Assembly: GCF_000622225.1 (NCBI RefSeq)
Contig: NZ_JHWD01000001.1
Coordinates: 186,001-250,000 of the forward strand
Direction: 5' to 3'
Length of the DNA: 64,000 nt
From: Roseomonas mucosa ATCC BAA-692
GTDB taxonomy: Bacteria; Pseudomonadota; Alphaproteobacteria; Acetobacterales; Acetobacteraceae
Below the pieces are notes generated by a model that worked only from the letters and a program-made list of their open reading frames with translations, did no database searches and was not told the origin of the DNA. This document shows positions 18,759 to 27,216 of this stretch, piece by piece; position 1 is the first letter of the stretch; each line of letters starts with the position of its first letter. The translations under genes were made by a program, and so were the position numbers.

Positions 18759-19601
18759 TCAGTTCAGCCTTTGCCGCAGCTCCTCGATGAGCTGGCGGAT
18801 GCGGTCGGCGGATTCGCCCGCGCCGGCCAGTTCCAGGAAACGCTCCAGGCTGGCGATGGCGGCGCCGATGCGGTCCAGGCGCTGGTTCATCAGCCCGGCC
18901 TCCCGCCACAGGCCGGCGGCATCGGGGGCGAGGCGCAGCATGTCCTCGGTGCAGGAGAGGGCGCCCGGCACGTCGCCGGCGCGCAGGCGGCGCAGCTTGA
19001 TGTTGTTCTGCAGGCGCAGCAGCACCGCGCGCTTGCCCATCGGCGCCAGCAGGCCGGGGCGCAGCTCGGCGCGCTCCCCCTCGACGGCCTTGAGCAGGTT
19101 CCGCAACTCGCGCGGACCCAGGGACTGGCCGCCGGAGAAGGGGTCCGTCACCACCTGGCCGCGCCCGCCCTCGATCCCCAGCAGGAAATGGCCGGGGAAG
19201 TCGATGCCGTGCGCGCCCCAGCCGGCGGCCTCCGCCGCGTGCAGCCAGAGGATGCCGAGCGCCACCGGTAGGCCGCGCCGCCGCTCGGTGACGCGGATCA
19301 GGTTGGCGTTGGAGAGGTCGTCATAGCTCTCGGTATCGCCGCCATAGCCACCCGCGCCGTGGATCACCCGCACCAGCAGGGCGCGGCGGGCTTCCGGGTC
19401 GCCGCCATCCGCCTCGGGATCGGCCATGGCGGCCTGGACCACCTCGCGCGCCAGGGCGGAGAGGAGCTGTTGCGCGGCCTGCCAGTCGGCCTCCGGCGCG
19501 TCGATGCGCGCGAACTGGAGGGCCACGGTGACGAGGTCCAGCTCCGGGTCGGGCAGGCTGCCGGCCGCATCGAGCGCGGCCCGGGCCTCGGCGGCGCTCA
19601 T
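18759..19601 (-). CDS. SirB1 family protein (transglutaminase-like and TPR)
   Basis: A 280-residue protein with the SirB1/YchA layout: a transglutaminase-like domain (about residues 60-190) that includes GLPVALGILWLHAAEAAGW and FPGHFLLGIEG, then a C-terminal tetratricopeptide-like helical region with NNIKLRRLRAGDVPGAL and QRLDRIGAAIASLERFLELA. The family's molecular role is unsettled and the catalytic Cys of true transglutaminases is not evident in this copy. It follows the HIT gene by about 47 nt. A longer upstream open frame exists, but MSAAEARAAL is the natural start. Confidence 0.82.
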   Translation of the reverse strand: MSAAEARAALDAAGSLPDPELDLVTVALQFARIDAPEADWQAAQQLLSALAREVVQAAMADPEADGGDPEARRALLVRVIHGAGGYGGDTESYDDLSNANLIRVTERRRGLPVALGILWLHAAEAAGWGAHGIDFPGHFLLGIEGGRGQVVTDPFSGGQSLGPRELRNLLKAVEGERAELRPGLLAPMGKRAVLLRLQNNIKLRRLRAGDVPGALSCTEDMLRLAPDAAGLWREAGLMNQRLDRIGAAIASLERFLELAGAGESADRIRQLIEELRQRLN

Positions 19602-19648
19602 GCCGGAGGAACAGCCGAAAAGGGCGCCGGCGGGGTCACGGCCTCCGC

Positions 19649-20035
19649 TCAGCCTTCGGCCGGGGAGAGCATCCGCCCCAGCGGCCTGCCGCCGAAGAGA
19701 TGGACATGGAAATGCGGCACCTCCTGCCCGGCATTCTCCCCCATGTTGGACAGGGTGCGATAGCCCGGCTGCTCCAGGCCCAGATCCCTGGCCACCTTGG
19801 CCACGGCGCGCCAGAAGCCCGCGATCTCGGCCTCGCTGGCCTTGCCGGCGAAATCCGCCAGCGAGACGTAGCGGCCGCGCGGGATCACCAGAACGTGCAC
19901 GGGCGCCTGCGGCGCGATGTCGTGGAAGGCGACGGCCCACTCATCCTCGTGGATCGTCTTGGCGGGCAACTCGCCGCGCAGGATGCGGGCGAAGATGTTG
20001 CCGTCATCATAGGGCGGAAGGCCGCTGACGGGCAT
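19649..20035 (-). CDS. HIT family protein (histidine triad hydrolase)
   Basis: A 128-residue purine-nucleotide-binding hydrolase of the HINT branch. The triad reads HFHVHLFGG near residue 108, with the catalytic His in the middle. The N-terminal part (DDGNIFARILRGELPAKTIHED) and VHVLVIPRGRYVSLADF are standard. HINT proteins cleave phosphoramidates such as adenosine 5'-monophosphoramidate. The gene starts 74 nt after hisE. HIT genes next to hisE are common in alphaproteobacteria, but a direct link to histidine synthesis is not established. Confidence 0.93.
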   Translation of the reverse strand: MPVSGLPPYDDGNIFARILRGELPAKTIHEDEWAVAFHDIAPQAPVHVLVIPRGRYVSLADFAGKASEAEIAGFWRAVAKVARDLGLEQPGYRTLSNMGENAGQEVPHFHVHLFGGRPLGRMLSPAEG

Positions 20036-20109
20036 GGTTTGCTCCTCCGGACATATCCCTCTTTCCTGGGACGCGTCCGGCCTGGACGCAAGAGGGGCGC
20101 AGCCGTCAG

Positions 20110-20694
20110 TCAGGGCAGCTTGGTGGTACGGGCCGCGCGCAGGACGCCCTTGGGCCGGGCGGCCTTCTCGGCGATGCCGCTGATGCCCTCGCGCCGCGTC
20201 AGCTCACCCCAGACCTCCTCGGGGCGGATGCCCGCATCCACCCAGACCACGATCAGGTGATAAAGCACGTCGGCGCTTTCCAGCACGGTGGCGTGGCGGT
20301 TGCCGAGCGTTGCCTCGATCACGCATTCCACGGCTTCCTCGCCCAGCTTCTGGGCGACCTTGGCGGTGCCGCGCGCCATCAGCCGGGCGGAGTGGGAGGC
20401 GGTCACATCCCCGGAGACACGGCGCTGCTCCACCGTCTGCCAGAGCCGTTCGAGGATCGTCACATCGCCCCGCGCCGGCACGTCGAGCGGCTGGAGGTGC
20501 TTCTTCTCCGCCGCACGGGCGCGCTTGGCGGGCGGCAGCGGCACGGCCGGCAGGGTTTCCGGCAGCGGCAGGGCGGGCGCCTTCTTCTTGCCCTTGGCGG
20601 CCGGCTTGGGCTTGCCCTTCGCGGCCGGGATGGCGACGCGCTTCTTCTTGCCCTTGGCGAGATCCTCGCGGGCGCTCTTGCTGTCCTTGGCCAT
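20110..20694 (-). CDS. hisE: phosphoribosyl-ATP pyrophosphatase with basic N-terminal tail
   Basis: Hydrolyses phosphoribosyl-ATP to phosphoribosyl-AMP, step two of histidine synthesis. The HisE core (from about residue 77) has [32 protein letters not shown] with the metal-binding Glu residues, and [13 protein letters not shown]. The total length is 194 residues, against about 105-110 for typical HisE. The extra 75 residues are Lys/Ala/Pro-rich with two GKKK blocks and look disordered. ATG 20694 is one base from the hisF stop, so coupling to hisF is likely. Confidence 0.92.
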   Translation of the reverse strand: MAKDSKSAREDLAKGKKKRVAIPAAKGKPKPAAKGKKKAPALPLPETLPAVPLPPAKRARAAEKKHLQPLDVPARGDVTILERLWQTVEQRRVSGDVTASHSARLMARGTAKVAQKLGEEAVECVIEATLGNRHATVLESADVLYHLIVVWVDAGIRPEEVWGELTRREGISGIAEKAARPKGVLRAARTTKLP

Positions 20695-20695
20695 G

Positions 20696-21472
20696 TCAGG
20701 CGGCCTCCGCCTCGCTGGGCGGGCGGACCGGCAGGCCGGCGGCGGCCAGCGCCGCCTTGGCTTCCCCGATCCGCATCTCGCCGTAATGGAACACGCTGGC
20801 GGCGAGCAGGCCGGTGGCCCCGGCCCGCGCGCCCTCCACGAAATGGGTGACGTTGCCGACGCCGCCGGAGGCCACCAGCGGCAGCCGTACCGCGGCGCGC
20901 ACGGCGCGCAGCAGATCCAGGTCGAAGCCGGACTTGGTGCCGTCGCGGTCCATGGAGGTCACGAGCAGCTCGCCCGCCCCCAGTTCCGCGACGCGGCGGC
21001 ACCAGCCGATGGCGTCGATGCCGGTGCCGCGGCGGCCGCCATGGGTGAAGACCTCCCACTTCCCGGGCGCGACGTTGCGCGCATCCACCGCCACCACGAT
21101 GGCCTGGGAGCCGAAGGCCTCGGCCGCGCGACGCACGAGGCCGGGATCGGCCACGGCGGCGGAGTTGATCGAGGCCTTGTCGGCGCCGGCGAGGAGCAGG
21201 GCGCGCACATCCTCCACCGAGCGGACGCCGCCGCCGACGGTGAGGGGGATGAAGACCTTCTCCGCGGTACGCGACACGACGTCGAGCATGGTGCCGCGGT
21301 TCTCATGCGTCGCGCCGATGTCGAGAAAGGTGATCTCGTCGGCGCCCTCGGCATCGTAGAGGCGGGCCTGTTCCACGGGGTCCCCCGCATCGCGCAGCGA
21401 CACGAAGTTGACCCCCTTCACGACACGCCCGTCCTTGACGTCGAGGCAGGGAATGACACGCAGGGCGAGCAG
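20696..21472 (-). CDS. hisF: imidazole glycerol phosphate synthase, cyclase subunit
   Basis: Cyclase half of IGP synthase; it uses ammonia from HisH to make imidazole glycerol phosphate and AICAR. The (beta/alpha)8 protein has [19 protein letters not shown] (catalytic Asp), [13 protein letters not shown], and [14 protein letters not shown] with the second Asp. There is no ATG or GTG at the right place. The CTG at 21472 lies eight bases after GGAGGAA and gives 258 residues, the normal HisF length, so I use it. The only other option is a TTG at 21547, which adds 25 residues without a clear ribosome-binding site. HisH is encoded 6.3 kb upstream. Confidence 0.93.
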   Translation of the reverse strand: MLALRVIPCLDVKDGRVVKGVNFVSLRDAGDPVEQARLYDAEGADEITFLDIGATHENRGTMLDVVSRTAEKVFIPLTVGGGVRSVEDVRALLLAGADKASINSAAVADPGLVRRAAEAFGSQAIVVAVDARNVAPGKWEVFTHGGRRGTGIDAIGWCRRVAELGAGELLVTSMDRDGTKSGFDLDLLRAVRAAVRLPLVASGGVGNVTHFVEGARAGATGLLAASVFHYGEMRIGEAKAALAAAGLPVRPPSEAEAA

Positions 21473-21668
21473 GGCGGCGGTTCCTCCGGGGCGGGAAGGG
21501 AGCGACTGTGACAAGGCCGCGATGCGCCGGAAGTTGTTCCGGGTCAAGCTGGGACCCGTGCATCCTGCTCATGTGATCCCGGGTCGCCGGATGCGGCCGC
21601 CAGTCGGGGCGCCGCGCCGGCCCGGGCCTGCGGAGGCCTGCCGGAAACGGGCCCGCCGGAACTGCCCG

Positions 21669-23261
21669 TCAGGGCGTGGGCCGCAGCCCCTGGGCCAGGG
21701 TGTATTCGTCGCGGCGCGGCTCGTAGCGCAGGCCCTTCCGGCTGGCCCAGCTGTTGTTGAGCAGGAAGAGCGGCATCAGCCCGACATCCTCGGTGGCCAG
21801 CTTCGTCGCCTGCCGCAGCAAAGCCTCGCGCCGCCCATCATCCAGCGTGACCAGGGCCTGGTCGATCAGCCCGTCCAGCGCCGGGTTGCTGTAGCGGCTG
21901 AAATTCGGCTGGCCGCGCCCGGCCTCGCGGCTGAAGGTCGCCACCACGTTGCGGAGGAGCGAGGAGGCCTCGTTGCTGCTACTGCCCCAGCCGCCGAGGC
22001 GGACCGGCAGGTCGACCCTGGTGCCGCGTGCCAGATAGACCGACCAGGGCAGGGCCTCGATCGTGGTGGCGACGCCGATGCGGCTCCACATCTGCGCCAC
22101 GGCCTGGGCGACCTTGGCGTCGTTGGGATAACGGTCGTTCGGCGTGGCCAGGGTGACGCGCAGCCCCTTCGGGAAGCCCGCCTCCGCCAGCAGGCGGCGC
22201 GCGGCGGCGGGGTCGTGCGTCGGCACCGGGACCTCCGGCGCATAGGACCAAGTGCCGGGCGGCAGCCACTGCCCGGTCGGCGTGGCGGTGTTCTCCATGA
22301 TCCGCGTGGCCAGCGCCTCGCGGTCGATGGCGATGTTCAGCGCCTGCCGCACCCGCCGGTCGAGGAAGGGGTTGCGGCCGAGCGGCTGGCCGTCGATGCC
22401 GCTGACGCCGGGCACGTCGCCCTCGCGCGAAAAGTCCGTCTGCAGGTAGATCAGCCGCGTGCCCTGCACCGTGGTGACGGAAAGGCGCGGGTCGCGCGAC
22501 AGGCGTGGGAGGTCGTTGCTCGGCACCTGGTCGATCAGGTCCACGTCGCCGGCCAGGAGTGCCGCGACGCGCGAGCCGTCATTGGCGATGAAGCGGTAAT
22601 GCACCTGCGCCCAGGGTTCCCGGCCGCCCCAGTAGTCCTCGTTGCGCACCAGCTCCGCCCGTTCGCCGGCGGTGAAGGAGGCGTAGCGGTAGGGGCCGGT
22701 GCCGATCGCCGCCTTGCCGCTGTTGAAGTCCTCGGGCTTCGCATCCTGCGCGGCGTGGCGGGCGATGATGGCGATGTTGGCGAGGTCGCTGGGCAGCAGC
22801 GGCCAGGGCTGCTTCGTTTCCACGCGCAGGGTCAGCGGGTCCGGCACCTCCACCCGTGCGATGGGGCGGACCGCGCTGACGAAGCCGCCCTGGGCATTCG
22901 GCAGGCGATCGAAGGTGAAGACCACGTCGTCGGCGGTGAAGTCGCGCCCGTCATGCCACTTCACGCCGGGGCGCAGGCGGAATTCCCAGACCCGGTCCGA
23001 CACGGCGCGCCATTGCGTCGCCAGGCCGGGCCGCAGGTTGCCCGCGGCATCCTGCAGCACCAGCCGGTCGAAGACATGCAGGCCGAGCGCGCTGTTCGAG
23101 GCGGTGTTGGAGATATGCGGATCGGCCGAGGCGACAGGGCTGGCGCCGGCGATGGTGACGCTCTGAGCCCGCAGCGGCGCGGCGGGCAGGGCGAGGGCCA
23201 GCAGGGCGGCAAGGGCGGCGGCGCGGCGCGCCGGAGCGAGGTTCTGTCGGGCGCGAATCAT
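21669..23261 (-). CDS. ABC transporter substrate-binding protein, family 5
   Basis: A 530-residue periplasmic solute-binding protein of the peptide/opine/nickel group (SBP_bac_5). It starts with an Arg-rich n-region and a hydrophobic signal peptide cut after LRAQS (about residue 33). The hallmark WEFRLRPGVKWHDGRDFTAD region lies at about 95-115, and GTGPYRYASFTAGERAELVRNEDYWG follows. No permease or ATPase gene is adjacent, so the partner is elsewhere. It is clearly paralogous to the protein encoded at 49826-51430. The start at 23261 is preferred to an upstream ATG at 23318 because it places the signal peptide correctly. Confidence 0.92.
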   Translation of the reverse strand: MIRARQNLAPARRAAALAALLALALPAAPLRAQSVTIAGASPVASADPHISNTASNSALGLHVFDRLVLQDAAGNLRPGLATQWRAVSDRVWEFRLRPGVKWHDGRDFTADDVVFTFDRLPNAQGGFVSAVRPIARVEVPDPLTLRVETKQPWPLLPSDLANIAIIARHAAQDAKPEDFNSGKAAIGTGPYRYASFTAGERAELVRNEDYWGGREPWAQVHYRFIANDGSRVAALLAGDVDLIDQVPSNDLPRLSRDPRLSVTTVQGTRLIYLQTDFSREGDVPGVSGIDGQPLGRNPFLDRRVRQALNIAIDREALATRIMENTATPTGQWLPPGTWSYAPEVPVPTHDPAAARRLLAEAGFPKGLRVTLATPNDRYPNDAKVAQAVAQMWSRIGVATTIEALPWSVYLARGTRVDLPVRLGGWGSSSNEASSLLRNVVATFSREAGRGQPNFSRYSNPALDGLIDQALVTLDDGRREALLRQATKLATEDVGLMPLFLLNNSWASRKGLRYEPRRDEYTLAQGLRPTP

Positions 23262-23298
23262 GGTGCCAACGGGATAGCCCGGAGGATGCGGCACGGAA

Positions 23299-23339
23299 AG
23301 TGTTTTGCGGGAAAACACTATTTGATGTCGTGTTTTAAC
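23299..23339. promoter_or_regulatory. palindromic operator candidate upstream of solute-binding protein gene
   Basis: AGTGTTTT-GCGGG-AAAACACT (23299-23319) is a perfect inverted repeat with 8-base arms, and a third half-site GTGTTTT follows at 23330-23336. The stretch is distinctly AT-rich against the surrounding DNA and lies 38-78 nt before the start of the leftward binding-protein gene, where its promoter should be. I do not know a regulator with this exact site. Confidence 0.5.
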
Positions 23340-23404
23340 CGCCTTGTCGTGCCCTGGCGCGGGCGGCCCCGCGGGATGCCCCCCGGGACCGGGGGAAGCA
23401 CCCC

Positions 23405-24385
23405 CTACCGCGCATGGTGCATGGCGAAGGCTGCGGCGGCGCCGTAGAGGCCGGGCTGCGGGTGAGTGATGCGCTTCACCGGGATCGCGGCCATGTTGGT
23501 CTCGAAGCGGCCCTTGGCGGTGAAGCGGTCGGCAAAGCCCGAGACGGCGAGCCGGTCGGCGATGCGGGGCACGATGCCGCCGGCCAGCACCACCGCCTTG
23601 GCGCCGTGCACCAGGGCGACATCACCGCAGAAGGTGCCGAAGGCGAGGCAGAAGCGCTCCAGCGCCGCCGCCGCCAGGGCGTCCTCGCCGGAGGTGGCGG
23701 CCTGCCACAGGGCGGTGTCGGTGCCATGGGTGGGGGCGCGGCCCTCGATGGCGGCCAGGGCCTCGTAGATGTTGAGCAGGCCTGGGCCGGAGACCACACG
23801 CTCCGAGGAGACGCGGCGGAAGCGGTCGCGCAGCCGTTGCAGGATCCCGTCCTCCAGCCGGTCCACCGGGGAGAAGTCCATGTGGCCGCCCTCGCATTCG
23901 ATCACATGGACATGCCCGTCGCGCCGCAGCACCAGCGCGACGCCGAGGCCGGTGCCCGGGCCGATCACGCTGATCGTGCCGCTTTCCGGCAGGGGCTGGT
24001 CCGGGCCCCCGTCTGGGCCGCTGAGATGGGCGAGGTGTTCGGGCCCGACCGCGGCCACCGCATGGCCCACCGCGCCGAAATCGTTGATCAGGGTGATGTG
24101 CTCCACCCCGAGCTGGGCGGGAAGCTGCGCCGGGCGGATCACCCAGGGGTTGTTGGTGAGCTTCAGCACCTCCGTGTCCACCGGGCAGGCGACGGCGATG
24201 GCGGCCTCGGGCGGCGTGGGGCGGCCGAGATGGCGGGCGAAACCCTCCCAGGCGGTCTGCAGGCTGGCATGCTCGGCGGTCTTCAGCACCACCGGCTCGC
24301 CGAGGGAGAGGACGCGGCCGCCCTCGACCTCTGCGATGGCGAAGCGGGCATTGGTGCCGCCGATATCGGCCGTGACGATCTCCAT
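23405..24385 (-). CDS. glk: glucokinase
   Basis: Phosphorylates glucose to glucose 6-phosphate with ATP. The 326-residue protein is of the bacterial Glk (COG0837) type. It opens EIVTADIGGTNARFAIAEVE (phosphate-1 loop), then has LINDFGAVGHAVAA with the catalytic Asp in NDF, IGPGTGLGVALVL (phosphate 2), CEGGHMDFSP (sugar-binding Glu/His) and VVLAGGIVPRIADRL (adenosine motif). ATG 24385 is the natural start. It is divergent from the D-threonine-aldolase-like gene and upstream of the solute-binding protein gene, with a 144-nt gap. Confidence 0.93.
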   Translation of the reverse strand: MEIVTADIGGTNARFAIAEVEGGRVLSLGEPVVLKTAEHASLQTAWEGFARHLGRPTPPEAAIAVACPVDTEVLKLTNNPWVIRPAQLPAQLGVEHITLINDFGAVGHAVAAVGPEHLAHLSGPDGGPDQPLPESGTISVIGPGTGLGVALVLRRDGHVHVIECEGGHMDFSPVDRLEDGILQRLRDRFRRVSSERVVSGPGLLNIYEALAAIEGRAPTHGTDTALWQAATSGEDALAAAALERFCLAFGTFCGDVALVHGAKAVVLAGGIVPRIADRLAVSGFADRFTAKGRFETNMAAIPVKRITHPQPGLYGAAAAFAMHHAR

Positions 24386-24643
24386 GCGGGCCTTCTCCGT
24401 GGTTGCGTGGCCGCTGGGCGGCCGGTGGCGCGGCGCCTGGCTTCGCCCGGCGGCGCACCGGAGTCCACCATGCCAGCCATCGCATCCGCGCGACAGGCGG
24501 CAGGGCCGGGGTGCCTGCCGCAGGCGCTGCCTCCGGGGCGATGCGGGGTTGAGGCCGGGGCGATGGCCCTCTATCCCCGGGGAACGCATCCCGGCGGCCG
24601 CTTCCCGGCCCTTCCGGGTGCGGGCTGCGGAAAGGATGGGCGG

Positions 24644-25702
24644 ATGCGGGTCGAAGAGCTGGAAACCCCGGTGCCGGTGGTGGATCTCGACGTGATGGAG
24701 CGCAACCTGAAGCGGATGCAGGACTACTGCGACGCGCATGGCATCGCGCTGCGCCCGCACATCAAGACGCACAAGCTGCCGCGCCTGGCGCAGCGGCAGG
24801 TGGAGCTGGGGGCGAAGGGCATCACCTGCCAGAAGCTGGGCGAGGCCGAGGTGATGGCCGATGCCGGGCTGGACGACATCTTCATCTCCTATCCGCTGAT
24901 CGGCGAGGCCAAGGCGCACCGGCTCGCGGCACTGGCGAAGCGGGTGCGGATGCGGGTCGCGGTGGACAACCCGCTGGCGCTGGCCACGGCGGCGCAGGCG
25001 GCGCGCGAGAGCGGCGCCGAGATCGGCGTGGTGGTGGAATTCGACAGCGGCAACAAGCGCACCGGCGTCGAGACGGTGGGCGAGGCGCTGGTGCTGGCGA
25101 AGGAGATCGCGGCGACGCCGGGGCTGCGCTTCGACGGGCTGATGACCTATCCGACCTCGGCGCAGACCAGGGTCTTCCTGGAGGAGGCGCGGCCGGCCTT
25201 CGCGGCGGCGGGGCTGGAGATTCCGATGCTCTCCGGCGGCGGCTCGCCCGGTGCCTGGGCGGTGCACGAGGTCGCGCCGATCGACGAGATGCGGGTCGGC
25301 ACCTACATCTACAACGACCGCGCCATGGTCGGCGCCGGCGCGGCGACGCTGGACGACTGCGCCATGGTGGTCTGGGCCACCGTGATCAGCCGCCCGGCCG
25401 AGGGGCGCGCGATCCTCGACTGCGGCTCCAAGACCCTGTCCAGCGACATGGTGGCGCCCGAGGTCGGGCCGGGCTACGGGCTGATGCCCGACTACCCGGA
25501 TGCGGTGATCACCCGCGTGAACGAGGAGCACGGCACGGTGGATGTCAGCCGCTGCGCGAAGAAGCCGGAGCTCGGCGAGCGCGTGCGGATCATCCCCAAC
25601 CACACCTGCGTGGTGACCAACCTGCATGACGAGGTGGTCTTCGCCCGCGATGGCGAGGTGGTCGGCTCCTGGCCGATCCCGGCCCGCGGCATGACGCGCT
25701 GA
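24644..25702 (+). CDS. D-threonine aldolase / D-serine dehydratase-like PLP enzyme
   Basis: A 352-residue fold-type III PLP enzyme (alanine-racemase-like N-terminal barrel plus a C-terminal D-Ser/D-Thr domain). The PLP lysine is in RPHIKTHKLPRLAQRQ (about residue 42). SGGGSPGAW binds the cofactor phosphate. The C-terminal PNHTCVVTNLHDEV carries the His and Cys that bind the metal in D-threonine aldolases and D-serine dehydratases. The exact substrate is unresolved. RidA follows after 16 nt, which fits a PLP dehydratase that releases reactive enamine products. ATG 24644 follows AAAGGA. Confidence 0.87.
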   Translation: MRVEELETPVPVVDLDVMERNLKRMQDYCDAHGIALRPHIKTHKLPRLAQRQVELGAKGITCQKLGEAEVMADAGLDDIFISYPLIGEAKAHRLAALAKRVRMRVAVDNPLALATAAQAARESGAEIGVVVEFDSGNKRTGVETVGEALVLAKEIAATPGLRFDGLMTYPTSAQTRVFLEEARPAFAAAGLEIPMLSGGGSPGAWAVHEVAPIDEMRVGTYIYNDRAMVGAGAATLDDCAMVVWATVISRPAEGRAILDCGSKTLSSDMVAPEVGPGYGLMPDYPDAVITRVNEEHGTVDVSRCAKKPELGERVRIIPNHTCVVTNLHDEVVFARDGEVVGSWPIPARGMTR

Positions 25703-25718
25703 GGCCGGGAGAGAAACG

Positions 25719-26177
25719 ATGGACGCCGAAGCGAAGCTCCGCGAACTCGGCCACGAGCTGCCCGTGCTGGGCAAGCCGCTCTTCTCCTACGTGCCGTTCC
25801 GGCGGGCGGGGGACACGGTCTATATCTCCGGCCAGGTGCCGCGGCTGGCAGACGGCTCGCTGATCACCGGGCAGGTCGGCACCGTCCTGGACCTGGAGGC
25901 GGCGCGCAAGGCCGCCCTGCTCTGCGGGCTGCATATCCTGGCCGTGGCCAGGGCGGCGGCGGGCAGCCTGGAGAAGGTGGAGGTGCTGAAGGTCTTCGGC
26001 ATGGTGAACGCCGCGCCGGGCTATGGCGACCAGCCCAAGGTGATCGACGCCTGTTCCAACCTGTTCGTCGATGTGCTGGGCGAGCGCGGGCGCCATGCCC
26101 GCTCGGCGGTCGGCATGGGCTCGCTGCCCTCCGACGTGCCGGTGGAGATCGAGGCGGTGATCCGCATCCTCGACTGA
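25719..26177 (+). CDS. RidA family protein (enamine/imine deaminase)
   Basis: A 152-residue YjgF/YER057c/UK114-type protein. These trimeric enzymes hydrolyse reactive 2-aminoacrylate and related imines formed by PLP enzymes. The signature RHARSAVGMGSLPSDVPVEI holds the substrate-binding Arg and the C-terminal Glu. The protein is longer than archetypal RidA (about 128) and starts like the Rid group that has an N-terminal KLRELGHELP segment. It lies 16 nt behind the PLP enzyme gene, so the pair probably works together. Its stop codon abuts the remnant of a HAD gene. Confidence 0.9.
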   Translation: MDAEAKLRELGHELPVLGKPLFSYVPFRRAGDTVYISGQVPRLADGSLITGQVGTVLDLEAARKAALLCGLHILAVARAAAGSLEKVEVLKVFGMVNAAPGYGDQPKVIDACSNLFVDVLGERGRHARSAVGMGSLPSDVPVEIEAVIRILD

Positions 26178-26476
26178 CGCGCCAGCAGCGGATCGCTGCG
26201 GGGCGGGCAGCGCGTCGGCGTCACGGGCCGCCAGGCGCCGCATGTGCCGCGCGATGAAGGGCAGCTTCCAGCGCGCGACGCCGAGGTGGTCGAGGATGGC
26301 GCCCGCCTCCAGAGGCCGCGCAGCCCTTCCGCCTCGCCCGGCCGGGTGCAGCGGAAGCCGTAGCGGTCCGCCACCCCGTTCAACACGCCGGCGAACCAGG
26401 GGAAGCTGTCGGCAAGCGTGCCGTCGAAGTCGAAGGCCGCCAGCGCGTAGGGCGGGGCGGGCGGGGCGTCCGCCAC
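26178..26476 (-). pseudogene. HAD-superfamily hydrolase, frameshifted and truncated
   Basis: Starting from GTG 26476, 17 nt after the hisA stop, the frame encodes a HAD opening: LAAFDFDGTLADSFPWFAGV with the DxDGT nucleophile motif, then VADRYGFRC. After EAEGLRGL (near 26310) the sense moves to another frame, where EAGAILDHLGVARWKLPF and IARHMRRLAARDADALP continue the same family. That frame then runs without a stop into the end of the convergent ridA gene. So the gene has a one-base frameshift and has lost its second half. It was probably the last gene of the hisB-hisA operon. Confidence 0.75.
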
Positions 26477-26493
26477 CGGCTGGCGCGCGGCGC

Positions 26494-27216
26494 TCAGCCT
26501 GCCGCGGCCAGGGCCTGGGCCGGGGTCAGGCGGCCGTCATAGAGGGCGCGGCCGACGATGACGCCCTCGATCGTCCCGGCCTCGCGCACGGCGGTGATGT
26601 CCTCCACCCCCGCGACGCCGCCGCTGGCGATGACCGGGGTGGTGAGCCGCGCGCCCAGCGCCGCCGTGGCCTCCACGTTCACGCCGCCCAGCATGCCGTC
26701 GCGGTCGATATCCGTGTGGATGATGGCGGCCGCACCGGCATCCTCGAAGCGCAGCGCCAGCTCGCGCGCCGTCATCTCGCCGACCTCCGCCCAGCCCTCG
26801 GTGGCGACGTGGCCGCCCTTGGCGTCGATGCCGATGGCGACGCAGCCGGGATAGGCGCGGCAGGCGGAACGGGCGAAATCCGGGTCCTTGGCGGCGGCGG
26901 AGCCCAGGATCACCCGCGCCACCCCGGCCTCCAGCCAGGATTCCAGCGTGGCCATGTCGCGCACCCCGCCACCGAGCTGCACAGGCAGCGAGGTGGCGCC
27001 GAGGATGTCGCGCACCGCCGCCGCATTGGCCGGGCGGCCGGCGAAGGCGCCGTCCAGGTCCACCACATGCAGCCAGCGGAAGCCGGCGCCGGCGAAGCTG
27101 GCGGCCTGGGCGGCGGGGTCCTCGCTGTAGACGGTGGCCTGGTCCATCTCGCCGCGGCGGAGGCGGACGACACGGCCGCCCTTGAGGTCGATGGCGGGGT
27201 AGATGGTCAGGCTCAC
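26494..27216 (-). CDS. hisA: ProFAR isomerase
   Basis: Isomerises ProFAR to PRFAR, the substrate of the HisH/HisF synthase. The 240-residue (beta/alpha)8 barrel starts [18 protein letters not shown] with the first catalytic Asp, and has [14 protein letters not shown] and [12 protein letters not shown] with the second Asp, then [13 protein letters not shown] for phosphate binding. The start is GTG at 27216, inside a GTGA overlap with the stop of the acetyltransferase gene, so translation is coupled. hisF should come next in most relatives; here a damaged HAD gene and about 5 kb of unrelated DNA intervene. Confidence 0.95.
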   Translation of the reverse strand: MSLTIYPAIDLKGGRVVRLRRGEMDQATVYSEDPAAQAASFAGAGFRWLHVVDLDGAFAGRPANAAAVRDILGATSLPVQLGGGVRDMATLESWLEAGVARVILGSAAAKDPDFARSACRAYPGCVAIGIDAKGGHVATEGWAEVGEMTARELALRFEDAGAAAIIHTDIDRDGMLGGVNVEATAALGARLTTPVIASGGVAGVEDITAVREAGTIEGVIVGRALYDGRLTPAQALAAAG

